A stretch of DNA of 64,000 nucleotides from JANWXD01 sp037446115. Its GTDB lineage: Bacteria > Acidobacteriota > Terriglobia > Bryobacterales > Bryobacteraceae. Where the stretch lies: assembly GCA_037446115.1 (NCBI GenBank), contig JBBIJF010000023.1, positions 7,605 through 71,604 of the forward strand, read 5' to 3'. The notes beneath the pieces are model-generated. The model was given only the letters and a program-made list of their open reading frames with translations, was not told the DNA's origin and did no database searches. The translations under genes were made by a program, and so were the position numbers. Below are positions 9,151 through 19,004 of the stretch, in pieces (the first letter of the stretch is position 1; every line of letters starts with the position of its first letter).

Positions 9151-9814
9151 AGGGCGTCCATAAGGTAGCGAACGACCGGATCATTCAAGCTGTAACCGAC
9201 AAAGAGAACAGAAAAGCGGCGGGAAAGTTCGGTCAAGAAACGGCTGGCCCATCTTTCCGTAAGGTAAGCCGCCCCGAAGTCGGCGCTCGTCAAAATTAGA
9301 GACCGGCCCTCGGGACCGGCGTCAGAGATGCGGCCGTGCAGGCGGACTATGCTGTTCCATACGCCAGGCTTGGGGACAGGCAATCTCGGGCCAGGGTCCA
9401 ACGCAATCCCGGTGTCCCGGGCTGCAAACTCAAAGCCGCGGTCGAAGTTCGTGGTCACCAGGCGACAGGCACCGTCGTGTGCACGCGCCAAATCAATCAA
9501 TGCGCGATGTGTGGCGAGGTCAGCATTGGGATCGAGCTGAAGGGTTCGGACGACCGCCTTCCGCACGAGCTCTGCACCGATGCGGCCTTCGAGAAGCCCG
9601 AGCACCCTGTCATCTTGGCCGTTGGCGAATGCCTCCTTTTCAAGATCGAGCATCGGTTGGTGAGTGTGATCAAAAACGGCCTCCACAAGCCCTCGGAAGT
9701 CGGGCAACCCGCAAGGCCGACATATGCCAGCACCGGAAAAAAGACGAGGCGGCCGTCTTCGACCAATTGCAGACAATCCGGCGGCAGCTCCGGTCCTCCG
9801 AGGACCCACTTCAC
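9147..9814 (-). pseudogene. SIR2-like domain protein with a one-base frameshift
   Basis: Likely NAD-binding SIR2-family protein, a fold used by several phage-defence NADases. Translation from GTG at 9814 (GGAGG just upstream) gives MKWVLGGPELPPDC then DGRLVFF; after the run of six A/T at 9737-9742 the family signature SGAG, LPDFRGLVEAV continues only in the -1 frame. Downstream are VTTNFDRGFE, VRLHGRISD and VLFVGYSLNDPVVR, typical of SIR2-like proteins. One added T would restore the frame, so this is a true indel, a sequencing error or recoding. It is last in the BREX operon, 42 bases after the ATPase gene. Its stop codon lies inside the host-derived repeat, so the C-terminus may be cut short. 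Confidence 0.7.
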
Positions 9815-9856
9815 GATCTTCCTCCTTCGCTCTCCAATGGGACCGTGAAAATGCGC

Positions 9857-12800
9857 CTACTCGTCGAGCTTGAGGTACTTGCCCTCCTCCCATTGCCTGT
9901 TGAGGAAATCGTCAAACTCCTGCACTACCCGTGCAACGTCCGCCCGGTCCCAAAGAACGCTTGTTGTGGGACGGAATGCTTTCAAGGAGACGGATTTGGG
10001 CTGTTTCCTGCCGAGGGCCGCCTTGAGCACTTTGGCCAACTCTCGCCTCTGCTGCGACGGCATGGTAAGAAGTACTTCGGCCGCCACTCGAACGTCGGGC
10101 GCTGTTAACACCTCCTCCAGCTCCTTGGGGGGCTTCTCAATCGTTCTGAGCTGTTCCACCACACCAGGCGAAAGAAGAAATCCTGCAAAGCGTTCCAGGG
10201 CGGAGTCGGGCACTGAGGTGAGACCCGATTGGGCTGCCAGCCGCGCGTCTGCCTCTTCCTTCAGCCTTCGGAAGGTCAGGTCCCGGTTTTCCAGATCCTT
10301 CAGCTTGGCTTCGCGGCGGACTTCTTTCTCGGCCCGATCGCGATCTTCAGGACTGCGCCGCAGCGGAGGTGGAGCTCCTGCGATGGCTTGTTGCGCCGCA
10401 TTTAATGCATCCTGTGCCTCCGTCAGCTCGGTGGCGAAGTCCCTCAAGGCCTCCAATGCCTCGGACCTGATCAGCTCCGACTGCAATTGCTGTATCTGCC
10501 CTTGCAGCGAGTCCAGCCGCATCAACTCGTTGAGGTAGGATTCGACAAATGGATCCTCTAGGTGCTTCAGCCGCGGCAGGAGACGGGTGTTGACTCGGTC
10601 CGGGTTGCGTATCAGCTGCTCGACTTCGGCCAACTCTTTGCGAACATGCTCCTGCGCCCTTGCAATCTCCGCGTAGGCCTTGCCATCGGGCAGCGGAGCC
10701 GCACAAAGCTTCGCAGCGCGGAGCAATATGGAACTTGTCTTGAGGAAGTTCGCCTTCAGCTCGATCCACTCCTTGTGGTACGTCTGAAACGTATTGAGGT
10801 GCGCCCCCGTCAACTGTCCCGGCTCTGCAACATGGGCGACGCGCAAAACAGCCCGCCGCAACCACTGATAGACCTCCTCGTCTGTACAACTCTCGGGCTT
10901 GGGTTCGTCGGCGAACTCCAGCCAATAAAGTAGCAGGTCGTCGAAGGAACGCTTCTCGCGTTGATCCAGCGCATCAAAAAGCTCCCGGATATCCCTCTCA
11001 ATGTCTTCCACACTCGACTTGTCCACCCAGCACGTCTCCCAGAATCCCCGGAGCGCGTCGTCGGCTGCCGCCTCGTCGTACTTTGGTCCTAGGTTTCCTT
11101 TAAGCCCCGTAAGGGTCTCGAGATACGGATAGAAAATCTCCCAATCATCCAATGCTCGGGGCAATTCGATTCGCGTCATCCCGCGGAGTGTCTCCGGCTT
11201 GAAGTCGATGCTCGCGATGGTCGACCTGTCGATCCATCCCCCGCGCGTTTGGCTGATACGGATTACCCCTTGTTGCGCCAAGCAGAGTAGGTATACATCC
11301 ACCATGCGGCGGGTGAGGCCCATCGACTCGTTTCCGTCCGCCGGGTTGTAGCCGGTGAACCAGTTGTACACCGTGCGGATATCGATTCCAAGAGCCCCTT
11401 CTTTCTCGACCTTCTTGCGGATTTCTTGATAAAAGGGACTTCCACTCGGATCGAGGCGCTTGGGCAGCTCGGGCCGAACCAAGCCCAAAGGCGGAGCGAA
11501 ATTTTCCACTGCACTCCAAAGCACATCGCCTTCGCTCACGGCGACGCCGCGTTTCACCAAGCCGTTGATAAGCTTAACGGCATTCGGCGTATCGAACTTC
11601 CGTTTGCCGAAGTCGATCAGCCGCGACCGGTAGCAGGTATCCAGCGCATCTTTAGCCATGGAGCAGAGAGCGCCCTCCACTCCCCCCACCGTCGAGATCG
11701 AGAGCGAGGTGCGGCTGGTCCGCGCCAGCCCGCGGCCATAAATGCTTTGTAGGGCCGCATAGCCGCGGTGCGCACTAGCTCGGAAATCGGCCGAAGCCTG
11801 TTTGCCAGCCGCGGTGTCCTTGTTCTCCTCGTAGGCTTTCAACTTTGCCAGTACCTCAGCCAACTGGCTGCGCTCCTGCTCGTTCATCGTCGCTGGAACC
11901 CAGACCACGAGTCGTGGATCGGCCGGCCTGTCTTTCATAAGCCACTTCTCAACGTCCTTCTCGGCCATCGGACGCCGGGCGATCACGATCAGGAAGTCCT
12001 CTTCGTTGGCGTGTGTGTCGATCTGGCAGTTCTGGTGCCGCGTCTTAGCAAGGTCCGCAGCCATGACCCGGCCGCTGCGTTCCTGCCCGTGCCAGTCCTC
12101 AACTTTGAGCGGCTTTCGAATGCCATCGGTCTCGGACACGAAAGGTGCGAACTGATTCTCTACATCCGGGCGATCCAGGGCAATCAGCCGATCCAGCCAT
12201 TCGAGCAACAGTTGCGGATCCTGCTTGAGCCGCTCCGTCTCCTCGAAAATCAGGTCGTCGTAGCGGCTGGTCTCTTTTTTGACGAATTCATATCGTCCGT
12301 TCTGGAAGCGAATCTGGTGGCGCAACTTATTGCGCATTTCCTCCAGGATGGTTTCGTAGTGCGCTCGCTGTGCCTCCAGCTCATCTTCCCCGGGCTTCAA
12401 GTCGCAGACCGCATCAAGGATCTGATCCCGAGTCAGGCCAGGTACGCCTGCCAAGTGGTATAGGAATAGCGTGTTCAGAATGCGTTCGGCGCGAGTCCGA
12501 TTCTGCGGCCGCGCCAACTGCCCGTCCGTGATCCGCTTCAGGGTGTTTTGGGCCGACTCCAACGCCGCCACTTCATCACGGAACCGGCTCCGAATGCTGA
12601 TGGTCCCGGTCGACGAAGTCGATGGCGTCTCAGCATAGGACATTAGATCGTCAAAGACCCGCCAAAGCGGAACCAGCTCCCTGGCTTCCTCTGCGGCCGC
12701 CTTCTGAAGCGCACGGTGCAGGAACCCGATCGTAGAGCGCGTTCCGGTGAGTTGCGCCGAGATGCTGCGCATCACCGAGAGCGCATCCGGCGGAAATGGG

Positions 12801-13990
12801 AACGCCGCCTCGAAATCTTCCCTAGTGGACTCCTTGACCCATGGCACGAGATTGCGATAACCCTCGAAATATACACTGACCTCCGCGGAGTCCTTGATCT
12901 TGCGGGTGCGCTGGACCACGATGTCCCGGAAGCGCTCAGGTTTGTGCTCCAGGATCTCCTGGCTCAACCGGTCCGGGGCGATGATCTTCTGAGGGTTAGT
13001 ATGTGCCATCTGCGCGGCCACCAGCGTCCACACCGGCTTGCCGTCCACCTTCGCCAGTTTATTGCTCAGTACAAGCAGGCAGTCTTCATCCTCTGCGGTG
13101 TTGTGCGAGGACTTCCTCAGATACTCCGACATCTCATCGATAGCAATAAAGATGCCGTCGTAGCCGGCTTCAAGAATGTCTGTCACCATCCGTTGCAGCC
13201 GCTCCCCGCGCTCGACCGGTATCCGCGGCTGAAGGTTCTTATACCGATAGAAGGCCAGCAGCAATCGTCCAGCGTCGCGCTGCGAAACCGGATCTTTGAG
13301 AGCCTTAAGCAGATCTTCAAACCCATAGGATGGCAAACCCCGCGTCAGCCGCTTGTCGGCCAGAAAAGCGCGCAACTCGTTCTCGAAGATCCTTCTGTGC
13401 TCCTTCAGAAAGAGATTGGCCACGTGCTCTTCCGGGTAAACGGCGAGCGGTTTGTTCTCTCGCAAGGCGAACATCTGCTGTGCCTCTTCGAGAATGTAAT
13501 CCTCCAGGCGCGATTCAGCGGTGCCGCCAACGCCCTCCAGGCTGAACACAATGGGGAAGATCTTGCGCCTCTCGATCTTCTTGCGCCAGAGTGTGTCCAC
13601 TCGGGCACCCGGACCGGCCTTCTTCTCTTCGTCCTCGCGCCTCTTAAGATGCTCCCAAGCCGGCTCACCTCCGATGGCCAAGATCGCAGTCACCGCCAGC
13701 AGGTGAGATTTACCCACCCCGAACTCCGCCTGAAGCCACCACCCCTGCCCCTCGTTCTCGGCGATGCGCTCGAAGATCCGGTTCAGGTAGCTGCGCACCG
13801 GGTCGACAAAGAATTCGTCCAGCGTCTCCAGCCGTACCCGGTTTTTCTTCTTCGATTCGCGCCGCTCCCCTTCATTCTCGCCGGCCCAAACGTGCTGGGT
13901 CAACGAGTAAACGCTTTGGACCCGCGGCGGAATCTCCAGAATCTCACCCAGCGGCTTGCGTTCTTCGAACAGTGGAAGGCGTCTGGACAT
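9857..13990 (-). CDS. brxC: BrxC/PglY-like P-loop ATPase (DUF6079-like)
   Basis: Large ATPase of a BREX-type defence system, about 1377 aa. Walker A AEFGVGKSHLLAV is near residue 90 and Walker B GIFIAIDEMSEYL near residue 280. The middle is mostly helical, and the C-terminal third is rich in charged coiled-coil segments (around 11,100-10,200). The ATG at 13990 overlaps the methylase stop (TGATG), with GAGGAGG just upstream; a GTG at 13993 is adjacent. BrxC and PglY are known to be essential for BREX defence, though their mechanism is not settled. The assignment rests on size, motifs and the neighbouring pglZ and brxL. No lesion was seen in the frame. Confidence 0.75.
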   Translation of the reverse strand: MSRRLPLFEERKPLGEILEIPPRVQSVYSLTQHVWAGENEGERRESKKKNRVRLETLDEFFVDPVRSYLNRIFERIAENEGQGWWLQAEFGVGKSHLLAVTAILAIGGEPAWEHLKRREDEEKKAGPGARVDTLWRKKIERRKIFPIVFSLEGVGGTAESRLEDYILEEAQQMFALRENKPLAVYPEEHVANLFLKEHRRIFENELRAFLADKRLTRGLPSYGFEDLLKALKDPVSQRDAGRLLLAFYRYKNLQPRIPVERGERLQRMVTDILEAGYDGIFIAIDEMSEYLRKSSHNTAEDEDCLLVLSNKLAKVDGKPVWTLVAAQMAHTNPQKIIAPDRLSQEILEHKPERFRDIVVQRTRKIKDSAEVSVYFEGYRNLVPWVKESTREDFEAAFPFPPDALSVMRSISAQLTGTRSTIGFLHRALQKAAAEEARELVPLWRVFDDLMSYAETPSTSSTGTISIRSRFRDEVAALESAQNTLKRITDGQLARPQNRTRAERILNTLFLYHLAGVPGLTRDQILDAVCDLKPGEDELEAQRAHYETILEEMRNKLRHQIRFQNGRYEFVKKETSRYDDLIFEETERLKQDPQLLLEWLDRLIALDRPDVENQFAPFVSETDGIRKPLKVEDWHGQERSGRVMAADLAKTRHQNCQIDTHANEEDFLIVIARRPMAEKDVEKWLMKDRPADPRLVVWVPATMNEQERSQLAEVLAKLKAYEENKDTAAGKQASADFRASAHRGYAALQSIYGRGLARTSRTSLSISTVGGVEGALCSMAKDALDTCYRSRLIDFGKRKFDTPNAVKLINGLVKRGVAVSEGDVLWSAVENFAPPLGLVRPELPKRLDPSGSPFYQEIRKKVEKEGALGIDIRTVYNWFTGYNPADGNESMGLTRRMVDVYLLCLAQQGVIRISQTRGGWIDRSTIASIDFKPETLRGMTRIELPRALDDWEIFYPYLETLTGLKGNLGPKYDEAAADDALRGFWETCWVDKSSVEDIERDIRELFDALDQREKRSFDDLLLYWLEFADEPKPESCTDEEVYQWLRRAVLRVAHVAEPGQLTGAHLNTFQTYHKEWIELKANFLKTSSILLRAAKLCAAPLPDGKAYAEIARAQEHVRKELAEVEQLIRNPDRVNTRLLPRLKHLEDPFVESYLNELMRLDSLQGQIQQLQSELIRSEALEALRDFATELTEAQDALNAAQQAIAGAPPPLRRSPEDRDRAEKEVRREAKLKDLENRDLTFRRLKEEADARLAAQSGLTSVPDSALERFAGFLLSPGVVEQLRTIEKPPKELEEVLTAPDVRVAAEVLLTMPSQQRRELAKVLKAALGRKQPKSVSLKAFRPTTSVLWDRADVARVVQEFDDFLNRQWEEGKYLKLDE

Positions 13991-16668
13991 CACTCCTCCT
14001 CCTCGTCTTCGTGTTCGAATTCCTCCTCAGCTTCTATTGGCGCCCTGGAGCCCCTTCGTTTGCAGTTGGTGTAGTACTCGTCGGCATCATAGCGTTCATC
14101 TTCGCTGAGGCTGTGAAGTTGGGCCATCAACCCGCCCCGCTCGTAGATGACCACACCCTCATCCGCCAGGCCGAAGGCCGAGCAGTGCTTGAGCCAGGCC
14201 ACCAGCGTCTTCGCGTCGGGCATCTTCTCTTTGGGAAACTCCCCTTCGCCACGCAGGAAGGCTACGTACTGCCGGATGCGGCGTACCAAGCCGGTCTGCC
14301 GGGACTTGCGCAGCGACTCCGCCTCGGCGCGGTCCGGGGCGCGATACAGCCACTTGTCCCCGTCTTTGCATCGGACGAGGTACTCTTCGAGAAACTCGGC
14401 CAAATTGCGCCGCGGGATCTTGCCGGCGGGGCGCCCTTTAAGAAACCGGGTCAGGTAAAAGAACAGGCAGTCGTAAAACTCGATGCCTTTCAGGCGCCCA
14501 CCCAGTCGGAACCTGCGCGCGGTAACAGGGTCTTCGATGAGATGCTCCCGGATATATCGCTCCACCTCATTCTCGTCGGTATCCAGCGCCGCCAGTCTGG
14601 GCCTTTCAAGCGCGATGCGGGCGGCGAACTCCGCGGGCACCCCCATCGAGCGGAAACGCGCAAACCGCTCCAGCGCCGCCCCGGCCTCTTCTTCGTTCTT
14701 GATGTCGCTTTGTGAGAGGTTCTCGAACTCCTCCTTCAAGAACCACCGGCCGGACTCAGACTTGAAGGCGATTTCCGCGAGAATTTCATCGAAACGATGC
14801 TCAGCCATTTGGCCGCGGGTTAGCAGACGTTTGAGGACCACATCCCAAAGCTTTTCCCGGGTCTGTCCACCACTCAACGACAGGGTTTCGATCAGGATCT
14901 CGCGTACCCGGCGCGATACCAGCCCGATCTCCCCCTCCCGGTTGTCCTTCGCTTCGCCGGGCCGGGGCTTACGGCAGTTCAACACCAGGTCGGACTTGAC
15001 GACCTTCTCGCCTGTGAGCTGATTGCTGCTCTTCTGCTTCGGATCGAGCACGGTGACGGTGTGGATTTCAAAGCCCGTATCGAGCAGCATGTCCTGCACC
15101 CGGCGCCAGGTGCTAGGGTCGGTGTCGTGGTAACACAGCGAAAGCCAGCGCCCTGGCTTGAGCGCTCGATAGACATTCGCCAGAACGGTTCTGAGGTCCC
15201 GGTCCCAGTCTTCGATCGTCTTGTTTCGGAAGGGATTGACGACGATTTCGTCCTTCAGCCAGTGGCCGTCAAAGCCAAGCCAGGATTCCCAGACGAAGTT
15301 CAGCTCGCCGTATTGGACTTTGTGAACGTACGCCGGATCGGTGAAGACGTAGTCAACAGAGTCATTCGGTAGCAGAACCTTCTGTGTCGGCGAGCACTCA
15401 ACTAAGGTCAAATCGGAAAGAGGGCTCAGGTGTTCGCTGACAGCAATGAACGTCTTCAGCTTCTTGCGTATCAAGTCAAGCGGCTCGTCCTCCCGATTTA
15501 GTGGCGGGATGTAATACGTACCAGTCGCTTGCCCCCCACCCCCCTCGCGGTGCCGGCGCATGCGCGATACATTCATACCGGCCATATTGACGAGCGCTGC
15601 GCCGAGACGATATTTCGGAAGGATACCCACCACCGCCGCCAGCGCCCACAAGTTGCGGCGGGTGTAGAGGTCGGCAAGCCTATCGACTCCGTAATTCCAC
15701 AGCGCATCGCGCTGGTACCTGTATCCGCGGATGAACTCGACATCCGGATACCAGTGCGGGATCTCTGCCTTCTCAATCTGCTCGATCTTGGCGAGATCAT
15801 GCTTGTTCGGCTGGCGCTGGTCACGAGCCGGCTTGCACTTGCCCAGGCACTTATAACTCACAAGTACGGGAATGCTCCCGAATTTCCTCGAGCGCGTAGA
15901 GATCAGCCAGTCCTTGTGCGGCTCTCCATGGTGGCGCGCCGTGCAGTCCCGGCAATAGCGGCCTTTCTTGGGTTCCTTCAACTCCGGGCAGTCGTAAAGC
16001 GCGACGACCCGATTGCAGTTCGGACACTGGAACCGCTCGGAGTAGACCACATATTCCGTGGTCGCCGGTCCGCCGCAGCGGTCGCAGCGGGTTTCGTAGA
16101 GCCACTCGAGTTCTTGTTCGAGATTTCGGATCCTGCGGCCAGTGATCGTTTTCAGCTTCTCTTGCAGCTCAGGCGGATACGGCTCGGTCATCATCCGGTC
16201 GTAGGCTTCGCGAAGCTCGTCCGGGTCCACAGGGTGCGTGTAACAGTGCGAGATGAACGCCGCCGCCGGGGAGGCGTCAATCAGCACGCAGGGACGATTC
16301 TCCATCATCGCCGCCACGCCGGTCATACCCGACCCGGAGAAGCAGTCGAGTACTAGCCCGGTGCCGCGGGGGTAGTACTTCTCCGGCAGGTAGTGCCGGA
16401 TATACTCCCGAATGGCCGCCCAATGCTTTTTCGACCAGTAGGTGTGCATGTCGTAAATGGCCTTGGGCGGCTGCGCCTTATCGACCACCAAATCGCGGTC
16501 GAAGGCTGGTACGTCGTAGGCGTCGTTATCCGGGTCGTAGGGCGTGGAGTGCTCAGCGATGAAGCGTGGCAGGTCGGGATTCGGCCCGGGGACGAACGGC
16601 TTGTAGGCTCTTCAGCCCGGTCTCGTCGCCGCAGGCTCGAACGAAAGCTGTTTGGGAGTGCGTGACAT
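13990..16668 (-). CDS. BREX-associated Zn-ribbon DNA methylase, N-terminus interrupted by an in-frame TGA
   Basis: Predicted DNA amino-methyltransferase resembling the COG1743/DUF1156 type (PglXI of some BREX systems). The AdoMet motif is LVLDCFSGSGMTGVAA; the catalytic motif is DPAYVHKVQYGELNFVWE in place of DPPY. Cysteine pairs CDRCGG, CPNC and CRDC suggest one or two zinc ribbons. From ATG 16668 the frame reads MSRTPKQLSFEPA, meets TGA at 16612-16614, then continues RAYKPFVPGPNPDLPRF into the long uninterrupted frame. The first possible start after the TGA is TTG 16491, which would lose the HSTPYDPDNDAYDVPAF stretch that reads as coding. Compensating indels, a real stop or assembly error are all possible. 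It lies downstream of the DUF3800 gene. Confidence 0.75.
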
Positions 16669-16791
16669 GGCCATTCCCCCTAGTGCACCCCGGCAAAGGC
16701 AGAAGGACGCAGAAAGGCCTTGCAACGGGGGCCATGATGCCTGATAATAAAATTAATCCGCTGTTGCGGAGGTGGAAGGCGAAGGCCTTCG

Positions 16792-16810
16792 GCCCCGAAA
16801 GGGGCTTTTC
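16792..16810 (+). terminator. terminator-like hairpin facing against the defence operon
   Basis: GCCCC, loop GAAA, GGGGC followed by TTTTCC and more Ts makes an intrinsic-terminator shape for + strand transcripts, immediately beyond the DUF3800 stop. A perfect palindrome GAAGGCCTTC sits just upstream. In the minus direction there is no U-run, so it need not stop the operon, and it could block antisense transcription. The 16669-16813 spacer holds no other recognisable feature. Confidence 0.4.
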
Positions 16811-16813
16811 CTT

Positions 16814-17596
16814 TTAAGGCAGCCATTTGATCCCCCATCCGTCGAGCTTTCTTGAGGGACTGCGATCGTACTTAAGATTCAACAAGATACGCCCAATCTG
16901 ACCTCCGAAGTTCTCGGGCGGGTCTTGCCCAGCCTGCCGTGCTAGCACCACCTTGAAACTCGGGTGAGCCAGGAGGTCGGCGATTTGGAGCCCGGTGATG
17001 TTGTTGGCTTTGGGTTTCACCTTCAACTCAAGACTGGTTAGGGTCTCGCGGAACCGGGCGGAGTCCATGTAATCGGTGCCGTTGCGGCAGATCCGCCTGA
17101 AGGACTTTTTCAGGCAGCGGTCCTCTCTGCCTCCCCTCGATTCCGCCATGGCGTCACCGCGTGCCCCGCGGCGCCGAAGCCAGATCACATAGCGTTCCAT
17201 CAGTACGTGAAGACAGTAATGATAGGGGTCGTACCGCCAAACCTGGTAACGTTCCCGATGCTCAAGCTTGTCGATTACTACAGTGAGCACCGTGTACTCG
17301 GTCTCCCGGAGGAAACGCAAGAGCTCTTCGTCGAACCGTTGCCGGACAGAAGGGTCGCGAAGCGCTTCAAATGGTGGGCGGCGATTGACGAGCTCCTTGC
17401 GGTGAAAGATCACAGGCTCATCGGGGTGGGACCCAAAGAACTCTTTCTTCATCGCTTCCAATCCGGGGTGGACCGTCTTTTCCACATAGCCTAACTCCAG
17501 GATCACTCCGGTCAAGCTCAAGTACCGGTGATTAGGGTCTTCTGAGGCGCCCATGTCAGAGTTCCCCACTTCATCGATGTACAACCGGTACTTCAT
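16814..17596 (-). CDS. DUF3800-domain protein in the BREX operon
   Basis: It begins MKYRLYIDEVGNSD, the family's acidic N-terminal motif (usually YIDESG), and ends with ITGLQIADLLAHP, the conserved DUF3800 C-terminal motif. The family is thought to be RNase H-like, and members often accompany defence genes; a nuclease role is inference. It is 260 aa long. The ATG overlaps the brxB-like stop (ATGA). It sits between brxB and the methylase, a position I do not recall from published BREX types. Confidence 0.75.
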   Translation of the reverse strand: MKYRLYIDEVGNSDMGASEDPNHRYLSLTGVILELGYVEKTVHPGLEAMKKEFFGSHPDEPVIFHRKELVNRRPPFEALRDPSVRQRFDEELLRFLRETEYTVLTVVIDKLEHRERYQVWRYDPYHYCLHVLMERYVIWLRRRGARGDAMAESRGGREDRCLKKSFRRICRNGTDYMDSARFRETLTSLELKVKPKANNITGLQIADLLAHPSFKVVLARQAGQDPPENFGGQIGRILLNLKYDRSPSRKLDGWGIKWLP

Positions 17597-18195
17597 CTCC
17601 GGTTGCTCGCCGTCGGGAAGGTAAACACCCAGCCGGAGTTGAGAAAAAGCAGGGACTCCGGAAACTCGCGGCGTGACTCGGGATCATGATCGAAGATCCA
17701 CAACCGCCCGTCACGGAAGGCACCGGGCACCAGCAGGCAGACGCGCTTGCCGTTAATCGCTACCTGGCGCAGGAAGGGCAGGGTATTGTTCCCCAGATCG
17801 TACGCGTAGAGCAGTTCGAAGTCCGCAACGATCAGGGCGAAGACATCCGGGCGCTCGATGCGGCTGGTGATCAGCTCGCGAAAAGCCTCTGAGAGCAGAC
17901 GGCACATTTCGTCCTCACGCCCATGTCTGGCCAGACGGTCTGCCTTTCCGCCGAGCCCCTTCTGCTGGATAAACTCAATCAAATCACGGTTCAGAGAGAC
18001 AAACTCCACCCGCCCGTGCGCATTGTGAAAGCTGCCGCGATCAGTTTCCTCTTTGACGCGCTGTGCGAACGGCCACAACTGCTCGTACGGACCATAAACG
18101 ACATAAACCTGGCGATCGGTAGCGGACGCCAGAAAAAGCCGCGCAAGCTCTTCAAGGACTTGCTCTTCGGTGAGGATACGCGGCTCGCCGGGCAT
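17593..18195 (-). CDS. brxB: BrxB-like protein (DUF1788-like)
   Basis: About 200 aa. The start ATG at 18195 lies two bases after the brxA-like stop; a longer frame exists upstream but overlaps brxA. The N-terminal helix is TEEQVLEELARLFL. The core VFALIVADFELLYAYDLGN ... LPFLRQVAINGKRVCLLVPG resembles DUF1788, where a leucine-rich strand is followed by VPG or YPG. Identity is supported mainly by size and position next to brxA and brxL. BrxB is an uncharacterised core component of several BREX types. Confidence 0.5.
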   Translation of the reverse strand: MPGEPRILTEEQVLEELARLFLASATDRQVYVVYGPYEQLWPFAQRVKEETDRGSFHNAHGRVEFVSLNRDLIEFIQQKGLGGKADRLARHGREDEMCRLLSEAFRELITSRIERPDVFALIVADFELLYAYDLGNNTLPFLRQVAINGKRVCLLVPGAFRDGRLWIFDHDPESRREFPESLLFLNSGWVFTFPTASNRR

Positions 18196-18197
18196 GG

Positions 18198-19004
18198 TTA
18201 GCGCTTGACCTCCGGTTCCAGATCGAACAGCGGCGCCTGCCTGGGCTGACGGCCGAGATCCGGAAGAAGCTTTTGAAGGCGTTCCGTACCGCTTCCAGCC
18301 AGCGTGAATTGATAGTACTGGTCCAAGCGGGCGATCTTGCTGACGTGCCCACTGCGCGCCGCTTGCTGAAGCAGCTCTTCGATGCAATCGACCGGCCAAA
18401 GCATGGCCCGACGCAGGGAATGGTTTAGAAAAGACTCAACCGGCACGACGGCGGGCTCAGGATACAGCGCCGCCAACACATAGAGGAAGACCTCGAGTGG
18501 CGGCGGAGACCAGAGTGCACGGTACCAGGCCGTTCGGGGGCGAGAGACCTTGCCGCACTGCTTCATAGTGGTCAGCGAGTCTTTGGCGACCTTCTCTGTG
18601 CTGCGACCGGGAATCCGAGCGGCCAGGAACTGCTTCAGGCTTTCTCGCGAACCACCCTCCTCAGGGAGTTCCGCCAGCCAGTGAGTGGCGATTTCCGCAA
18701 AAAGGGGGTAGACGCGGAGCAGTTCGAAATAAAGGATCTCGCGGCTGATCCGTGAGTCGCCAAACTGTGCGACAGCCGCCGCCAGTGGCACGTTCATCGA
18801 GCGGCCGTCAGAAAAACGCTGCCGCAAGTATCCGGCGATACGTTTCCGTCCCTTCAGGCTGTTTTGCGGGACGTGGTTGATCACATAGCGCTGGAAGTCC
18901 GCGGGATGGGGATACTTCAGCGCAGCTGGTAGGCACCGCAGGCTTTCCACGACCAAAGGGTGATTGAAATAACTGCGCCTGCTCTTATTGCCGCTTTCCT
19001 GCAT
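18198..19004 (-). CDS. brxA: BrxA-like protein (DUF1819-like)
   Basis: All-helical 268-aa protein. Translation from ATG 19004, which overlaps the brxL stop (TGATG), gives MQESGNKSRRSYFNHPLVVE; an adjacent TTG is less likely. The segment VINHVPQNSLKGRKRIAGYL recalls the N.L...S..R pattern of DUF1819. BrxA is known as a small DNA-binding BREX protein. The match is weak by eye, and the neighbours decide the call. Confidence 0.5.
   Translation of the reverse strand: MQESGNKSRRSYFNHPLVVESLRCLPAALKYPHPADFQRYVINHVPQNSLKGRKRIAGYLRQRFSDGRSMNVPLAAAVAQFGDSRISREILYFELLRVYPLFAEIATHWLAELPEEGGSRESLKQFLAARIPGRSTEKVAKDSLTTMKQCGKVSRPRTAWYRALWSPPPLEVFLYVLAALYPEPAVVPVESFLNHSLRRAMLWPVDCIEELLQQAARSGHVSKIARLDQYYQFTLAGSGTERLQKLLPDLGRQPRQAPLFDLEPEVKR

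Noticed and set aside
16734..16817. Small + strand peptide in the DUF3800-methylase spacer
   Set aside because: No ribosome site or known family, and it overlaps the hairpin.
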